Source of the DNA: Sesamum alatum
Lineage: Eukaryota > Streptophyta > Magnoliopsida > Lamiales > Pedaliaceae
NCBI GenBank assembly: GCA_034509735.1
Contig: JACGWO010000003.1
Coordinates: forward strand, 35,052,466-35,116,465
Reading direction: 5' to 3'
DNA: 64,000 nt
Below the pieces are notes generated by a model. The model saw only the letters and a program-made list of their open reading frames with translations, was not told the origin of the DNA and made no database searches. The position numbers and the translations under genes were made by a program. Below are positions 58,340-64,000 of this stretch, in pieces (position 1 is the stretch's first letter; every line of letters begins with the position of its first letter).

Positions 58340-58956
58340 AATTACAAAACAAGGGCTAGCACTCTGATACTTAAGTTAGTAATTTATTTGACTAAATAAG
58401 TAAATGAAAATTTGAAATATGTTGATAATGATGGTTAATTATGATGAAAAGGTGATGAAAGTCGTGTGGAGTGTAAAAATTAGCAAAAAGATAGTTGAAA
58501 AATCAAGAGGGAAATGACGTGAGAGTGTAGAATACTTGTTACCCATATGACTGCACAAAGGTCTCCATTTATAGGCTACTAGAGAGTAAATCCTGAAAGT
58601 AGTTGTAGTTTGTGACATAAAAAAAAAAAAAAAAGAATTGCGATTTGGACTTATTTTGAAAAAGTTATGACTATTTAAATTAGTATTGTCAGTCAACTTG
58701 ATTTCAGCGAGTTCTATTTTTATGTGTTGTGATTGGGTCATTGGCGGCGATCTAGAAAGAGTTTGTCGGTGATTTTTTTATATGATGTCATAAATATATG
58801 TAATATGCCGTCCTTATTGTATGTTGAGTCACTCTGTTGGATTGGACTAATTTTTTTGCCTGCTAAGTATGAGCAGTATGGTCAAGCCTATTGGGCTACT
58901 CGATACGGCCACCTTTTTAGCTTTGAGCTTGAGAAAAAATATTTGAGGGGATGTCA
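58340..58956 (-). repeat. Solo or truncated LTR related to the Tat LTR
   Basis: GGGCTAGCACTCTGATACTTAA at about 58350 matches GGTTAGCACTCCGATGCTTAA at 7593. ATGACTGCACAAAGG at 58549 matches ATGACTGCACAATG at 7820. The end TTGAGGGGATGTCA at 58943-58956 matches TTGAGGGGGCATCA at 8302-8315. Order and spacing are the same as in the 7.5-kb LTR. No internal retrotransposon sequence adjoins it. Confidence 0.7.
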
Positions 58957-59055
58957 AGTATTTTTTCTTTATACTATAAATTTAAGATACGGTGCATAAG
59001 AGGTTTTCTCTCTCTCTTTTTTTCCTCTTACATTGTGTTTAGATTTATAAATTTT

Positions 59056-59330
59056 GATACATATCGGAGTTCAATAACACCAAAGTAAAAAAAGATCAGT
59101 TGAGGATCTAAAATTTTTGGGAGACTAATCTAAAAAACAGAGGTTAGTATTTTGATACATAAATCAATAATGATCTTTGACAAAGATTAAAAACGAGAAT
59201 ATGGAGAACATATATTAAATTCGGTAAGCTAAGTGATGAAATGTTTGAAGAATGTCTAGAGTGCTATGGGAATGACAAGTTTTGCAAATTGGTGAGGTGA
59301 AAGTGAGTGAAAATTCATGTGAAAAGCCAA
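59056..59330 (-). repeat. Second LTR fragment of the same family
   Basis: ATATCGGAGTTCAATAACACC at 59062 resembles TGTACCGGAGTCCAGCAGCACC at 7516. GAGGTTAGTATTTTGATAC at 59140 resembles GGGGTTAGCACTCCGATGC at 7592. The rest of the LTR is not recognisable, so it is truncated or strongly decayed. It lies about 100 bp after the previous LTR in the same orientation. Confidence 0.5.
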
Positions 59331-59706
59331 AGTGTCGGTGAATAATTTATTTGAAACCATGCTCTAAAATGATTTTAGATAAGTGTGAAAATTGTGAAAT
59401 TTAAGGTGGTGAACTGCTATTTACTTCTTTTTACAGCAACTCCAAAATCTTGCCCAACTCTTCAGTAGTATGGGCCACGTAGAATTAACAACCTATTGAA
59501 TTCATTACTTTTCAAGTCCACAAAGAGATTGGGCCCAACAGAGTATGCAGTCAAAACTGACAAGTCTGTGGACCTTTTCCAAGACCAAAATTTAATAAGT
59601 GGGCCTGCATATCACTCCGAGGCCCGTCTCAGTAATAAATTTGACCCCATGCCGGGAGGTAATGCCACATGTCCACAGGGCACAAATAGTACTGGCAAAA
59701 TTAGTC
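59331..59706. other. Intergenic DNA
   Basis: Between the LTR fragment and the Harbinger-like element. A 107-codon ORF starting at 59496 runs into the element at 59710 and has no recognisable domain; treated as chance. Confidence 0.35.
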
Positions 59707-61007
59707 TAAGGCCTTGTTTACAAGATGATATTAGATTAACCCACACACTAGTAGGGGCTGCTATATGTTATATTAAGGTTTATTGGGTTAAACAATATTA
59801 TGTTTACTTTGATTGGTAATTTTAAGATATAATAGCTATATCAATATGATGTGTTGTTTACTGTCCGCTTTTGTATATTGGATAAACGTGTATTTTATTC
59901 TTATGCCCCTCAGCTACAATACATACCTCTCACAAAAGCAACCAGTTGAAGCAGCATGCATCAATTTTACCCCTTTTCCTCGTTGCACAAGCCCACCCAC
60001 TTCTCTTCTTCACACAATACATCCCACCCTCCGCGTCGCCAAACGCAGGCTCGACTGAGCCACAACCAAGGAAACACGGCAATTGGAGAATCGTTACAAC
60101 CAGGACAATGCTGTGAAAATGTGAAACCTCAAATTGAACAATCTCCAAACAATATTGTTACTTAAATAACCTGGTTTGGAGAAATTAAAATAACAAAATA
60201 AATGATAACTTGAAAACAGAGTTCAATAATACCAAAGTGTTAATGAAATGCACTACTTCCGTTAATCAAATAAAACATCACATTTCCAATCAAATAAAAC
60301 ATTCCATAGAACTGAAGCTCAATTACAATAGTTCGAGTTAAAAGTTTTTCCATCATATCCAGATTGATGTCAATCAAAGCATACAAAAAACCATCACAAC
60401 CCCAAAATTTACCCAATTGCAAAGAAATTAACGCCAGAAAGTACAAACAATAATTGATAAAACCACATAAATACATACAACAAACCCTAAAACGCAAACA
60501 TACCAGAACTTGAATGAGAAACAAAACTCAACGAAAATTTCCACAAACTTTCCACATTGTACAACTAAACTGCATAAACTTTCATATGCACAATCACAAT
60601 AGTGTGAGAAGGAACATTTGTTGCGACATTTGAGAAAGATTAAATTCGATGATGGTTGTTGTGCTCTCTGAAATTTTGGCCGAGATGTCTTAACTATTGT
60701 TGAATGAAGAATGAAATCCACCAACTTTCTGACATAAAACATTAAATGTGGTCTTTGAGAATTTGCACAATTCTAGGGGTAAGGGAGTAAAAAAATGCTG
60801 CAACAATAGGGACAAAATTGGCATTGTGGTGGGCCCCATTGACAATTAGTATGGGCCTCCCACCCAAGATTGCTATCGACCGATTAGCATGGAGTTGTAG
60901 GGTGCATAAGTGGGCCGTAGCGGGCCTGACATTTTTTAAGTAAATGCCCAACTCCATCCTACTAGCCACTATTAGCCAAGATATAGGCCTTAGTAAACAA
61001 GGCCTAA
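59707..61007. mobile_element. PIF/Harbinger-like non-autonomous element
   Basis: Element 59710-61004 (1295 bp) begins GGCCTTGTTTAC and ends GTAAACAAGGCC, a perfect 12-bp inversion. Flanked by TAA on both sides (59707-59709, 61005-61007), the 3-bp target typical of PIF/Harbinger. The interior has no transposase; short ORFs near 59930-60165 and 60428-60742 are not recognised. Confidence 0.75.
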
Positions 61008-61019
61008 GAGTTTAGGATT

Positions 61020-61573
61020 ATTTTGAATTTAATTCTATACTTTATGAAAACTTAAAATTGACTCTATATTTCGTAAAACTTATAAAAAGATAATCACCCA
61101 GCAACAGACGCTAAATTCTAACGGAAGAAGACCACGTGAAAGTAACATGCACTAAAAAATTGAAAAACGAGGGTTCGGATAATAAGAAAAAAAGAAAGTC
61201 ATCTGTGAATTAAGTTCATTTGTTTCTTCTATTCTTTTTATCTTTGTCTATCTTATGATTGTCTGGAAAAACATAAAAATGAAGATATAAGTGAAAGATA
61301 ATAAAATGAAATATTGGTTTAGCAGACTTAACAAGGAGGGAATCCCATTTTTCTTCTGCCCATTTCTTAAGCAATTTCCCCTCATTCCTAGTACTTAGGG
61401 TTGAAAACTGGTCAATCGTTAAAATTTAATGTTTGTTAGTGGAGGGGTTATCTTTGCATGTTTTTTTTTTATAATTTGTAACGAAACATAGAGTTAAATT
61501 TTAAATTTCGTAAAGCAGTAAAGTTAAATTAAAAAAATTCTAAACTGTGGGACTAATTTTGCAAATTTGTCCG
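61020..61573. mobile_element. MITE-like inverted-repeat element
   Basis: About 550 bp. Left TTTAATTCTATACTTTATGA and TTGACTCTATATTTCGTAAA are mirrored by right CGAAACATAGAGTTAAATTT and CGTAAAGCAGTAAAGTTAAA. No coding capacity. Ends and duplication not exactly resolved. It lies 260 bp upstream of the TBC start codon. Confidence 0.55.
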
Positions 61574-61829
61574 AACAGCAATCTACCGCTGTCACTTTAG
61601 CAAACCCTCGTCACAAAGACAAAAATGCCCAGCGCGCACGTGAACCTTATTTTCAAAGCACACAACAAACCGGTCAGCTACGCACACAGACACACACACA
61701 CACACTCTTAAGGAAAAGAAACAGAAGAGCGAAGAAGAGGGAAACAAACAGCTAACTGTCTGGGAAGAGATGGAGGCGTAGCCATTCGATCGTCCGGGAT
61801 TTCCTGAGGCAATCGATCACAACGGTTAG

Positions 61830-63937
61830 ATGACGAGCGAAACCTCGCATGCTCTCCTCAATTTGGAGCCCAAACGGTACGCTCTCGCGTACACGATCAC
61901 ATGCATATACTTACACTGTTATACATATATTTCTATGTGTGTGTTTTATGTGATATTCACGTCGATTTGTGCGGGTTTTGAGCTCGAAACGCGTGGCTAT
62001 GGCGGGGGTTTGTTATGGAATGTAGACCGAGAGCTTAGGCTCTGTACCAGGGATTCGAAATTTGAGGAAGTTCGGTTTGTTCTTGACAGAGATGCTTAGG
62101 ACATTGAGCTTGGTAGTTAACTCATTCAAACCAATTTTTTAATCAGGATTCGGTTTGTTGTATTGATTGGAGAATTGATGAGGGAATATAGACTTGATGC
62201 TGTGGGATCATGTTTTTCTTTTATATTTATGTCAGAGAATTCTGAAATCAAGAGTATGATTTAATAGTTTTTCATTTTGTTCGTTTTCTTCTGGTTAATT
62301 TTAGTTTTTATGGTGGGATCTAGTGAAAGACGTAGGGATATTTATGTTGTCTTATGGTTGAGCTGCCTGGGGGGAATGTTGAATAATAGGCTGGTTTGAT
62401 TGAGAAGAAAAGCGACATGGGCGGTGGAATTAGAATTCATGTGAAGTATGTTGTTGTCCTTGTTGAGCAAGCGTTCATTGTATGATGAGTCCAGGTATAC
62501 TCGCATCATGGCTTCCCCAAATTTTGGATTTGTTCGCATATATAGAGTTAGGCCTACAAGTTAAACATGTGAAGAAGATGCATGATATATTTGCATTTGA
62601 CAATTGGAAATGTTAACAGGGATACTTATGGATTTACTGTGAGACCTCAACATATTCATAGATATCGTGAGTACGCCCAAATCTACAAGGTAACTGCTAC
62701 ATCTTTGCCATACATAAGCTTCCATTGCATATTTACCGACTTGGTAAATTGAGTGGCAATGACGTTTCTTGGTTTCCTCTCTTTTGATAAATTTTAATTA
62801 AATGAGTATCTTGAATACTGTTATTGGAACATCTGAGCAAATCATTCTCGTGGTATTTGTTGGGAAACATAAGAAACAGGCTAGTCATATACATCTTTCA
62901 TTCAAAGACAGTTTTAATCTCAGCTTAGACTAACACAAAAGCTTGCAGGAAGAAGAAGAAGAGAGATTGCAGAAATGGAACAGCTTTCTTGAGCAGCAAG
63001 CAGAGCCTACTAGTGAAGACATTATTAAACCTGTTGTTTCTGAGGATACCAAGCAGCCAAGCGATCCTGTTCAGACAGTGAATGGAGAAAGCGATGATTC
63101 AACTGAACCAACCCCGCGAGGTTCTGAAGTCACAGAAAAGAAAACTGAGCCTGCTGAAGAGGTGAGTGAAGAAGTGGATGATTCAAGTCAAAAGAAAACT
63201 GAGCCTGTAGAAGAGGTGAGTGAAGAAGCGGATGATTCAAGTCAAAAGAGGCCAGTTTCTGACACTCAGGAGGAAAGTGTTCCGTCGAAGGAAGCTCCAA
63301 CTACCCAACATGCAAGGCCACGTGACGTGCAGACATGGGCTGAAATTAGCCCCTCTCTAAACCATATTGACCATATGATGAGTGTACGTGTTAAGAAGAG
63401 AAAAAACATGACGGATGAAAAGATAATACATATGCACAATGACCTTCCATCAATTGATGAGGCAAGACCCTCAGGAGAAGAATATGACAATGAGGACAAG
63501 GATGTCTTCTGTGACAAAGAGATAATTGATGATAGTGCAAATGGTTCCGCTGTAAGTAGTCCCAGTGATAAAATGTCCCGACAACCTTTTTTCCCTTGGA
63601 AACAGGAACTAGAGTTTCTTGTTCAAGGAGGAGTGCCTAAGGAGCTTAGAGGAGAGGTACAGTCCCATGATTCTACTAATTGCACGGGTGTTAAAATTCC
63701 TTATTTGGCACTAAGTTATGTTTCTTTATGTTTCTGTACTTAATGGGGCAGGTGTGGCAAGCTTTTGTTGGTGTTAGGACTCGCCGAGTGGAAAGATATT
63801 ACCAGGATTTGCTGGCTATAGAAAGTGATGCTAGCGACCAAAAAGAGCATGATAAATTATTGTCAAGCGATAATAAGATGCAACATGAAGGGACGGGATA
63901 TGATTTGCCAGAAAAGTTGAAAAAGCAGATTGAGAAG
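61830..63937 (+). CDS. TBC/RabGAP domain protein, 5' part (runs off the window)
   Basis: Exons seen: 61830-61876, 62620-62689, 62949-63656, 63752-63937 (last border inferred), phases consistent. The protein starts MTSETSHALLNLEPKRDTYG, then FTVRPQHIHRYREYAQIYK and an acidic Glu/Ser-rich region. Next come WAEISPSLNHIDHMMSVRVK, a second acidic stretch, and PWKQELEFLVQGGVPKELRG / VWQAFVGVRTRRVERYYQDL, the beginning of the TBC domain. The Arg and Gln fingers of the GAP site lie beyond the window. TBC proteins speed GTP hydrolysis by Rab GTPases in vesicle traffic. It resembles Arabidopsis At2g37290/At3g55020 (from memory). Residues encoded by 63138-63245 are two copies of an 18-residue repeat. 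Confidence 0.88.
63138..63245 (+). repeat. 54-bp coding tandem duplication in the TBC gene
   Basis: Two in-frame copies encoding KKTEPAEEVSEEVDDSSQ and KKTEPVEEVSEEADDSSQ at 63138-63191 and 63192-63245. Only a few bases differ, so the duplication is fairly recent. It lies in the acidic, probably disordered linker before the TBC domain. Confidence 0.95.
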
Positions 63938-64000
63938 GTCAATAGATGCATGGGTCCTGGACTTTATCGTTCAATCTTTTTAATTCGTAGGTGCTGCTTC

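Noticed and set aside
60205..60240. GAGTTCAATAATACCAAAGT resembling the LTR start at 59066
   Set aside because: Only about 20 bases match, with no further LTR sequence; too short to call.
1..64000. CRISPR arrays, operons, bacterial defence or biosynthetic systems
   Set aside because: Intron-containing plant genes and plant transposons throughout; no direct-repeat array with unique spacers was seen.

Overview
This is a window of plant nuclear DNA, almost certainly from a eudicot. The genes are split by short AT-rich introns with GT-AG and a few GC-AG borders. The spaces between genes are AT-rich and full of plant transposon types: Tat-lineage Ty3/Gypsy, Mutator-like elements, a tRNA-derived SINE, PIF/Harbinger-like and many small TIR elements. 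The proteins read as orthologues of known Arabidopsis genes. No species is claimed.

Layout. 1-8315: a decayed Tat-lineage LTR retrotransposon on the minus strand, with gag, protease, remnants of RT and both RNase H domains, integrase, the primer-binding site and one LTR; it also carries an extra ORF in antisense. 8.7-16.5 kb: a YkgJ-type cysteine-cluster protein (+), an uncharacterised single-pass membrane protein (-) and ALS3/STAR2 (-). Between the last two lies a SINE split by a Mutator-like element, both with target-site duplications. 16.5-25 kb: a transposon-rich gap with a 3.16-kb MULE that carries a broken transposase and an intact terminal exon resembling plant-mobile-domain proteins. 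25-37 kb: a mitochondrial RRM-like protein (+), a 21-exon kinesin-5 (+) and an intronless E-class PPR protein (+). 39.5-58 kb: SGR9 RING E3 ligase (+), an unnamed coiled-coil protein (+), a clade-D PP2C phosphatase (+) and the mRNA-export factor MOS11 (-), separated by MITE families. 58-61 kb: LTR fragments related to the first element and a Harbinger-like element. 61.8-64 kb: the 5' part of a TBC/RabGAP gene (+), cut by the window edge.

I joined exons by hand from splice borders and reading frame; every complete spliced gene closes in frame. From memory of Arabidopsis locus numbers, SGR9, PP2C and MOS11 match three consecutive chromosome 5 loci (At5g02750/60/70), and ALS3, KIN-5, the PPR gene and the TBC gene match a chromosome 2 block (At2g37290-37420). 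The window therefore looks like a non-fractionated ancestral block of which Arabidopsis kept different genes on two chromosomes. The host genes are mostly housekeeping or cell-biological: cell division, organelle RNA, membrane transport, gravitropism and auxin growth, mRNA export, Rab regulation. They do not form an operon-like system. The most unusual content is in the mobile elements and in some exon structures (KIN-5, MOS11).
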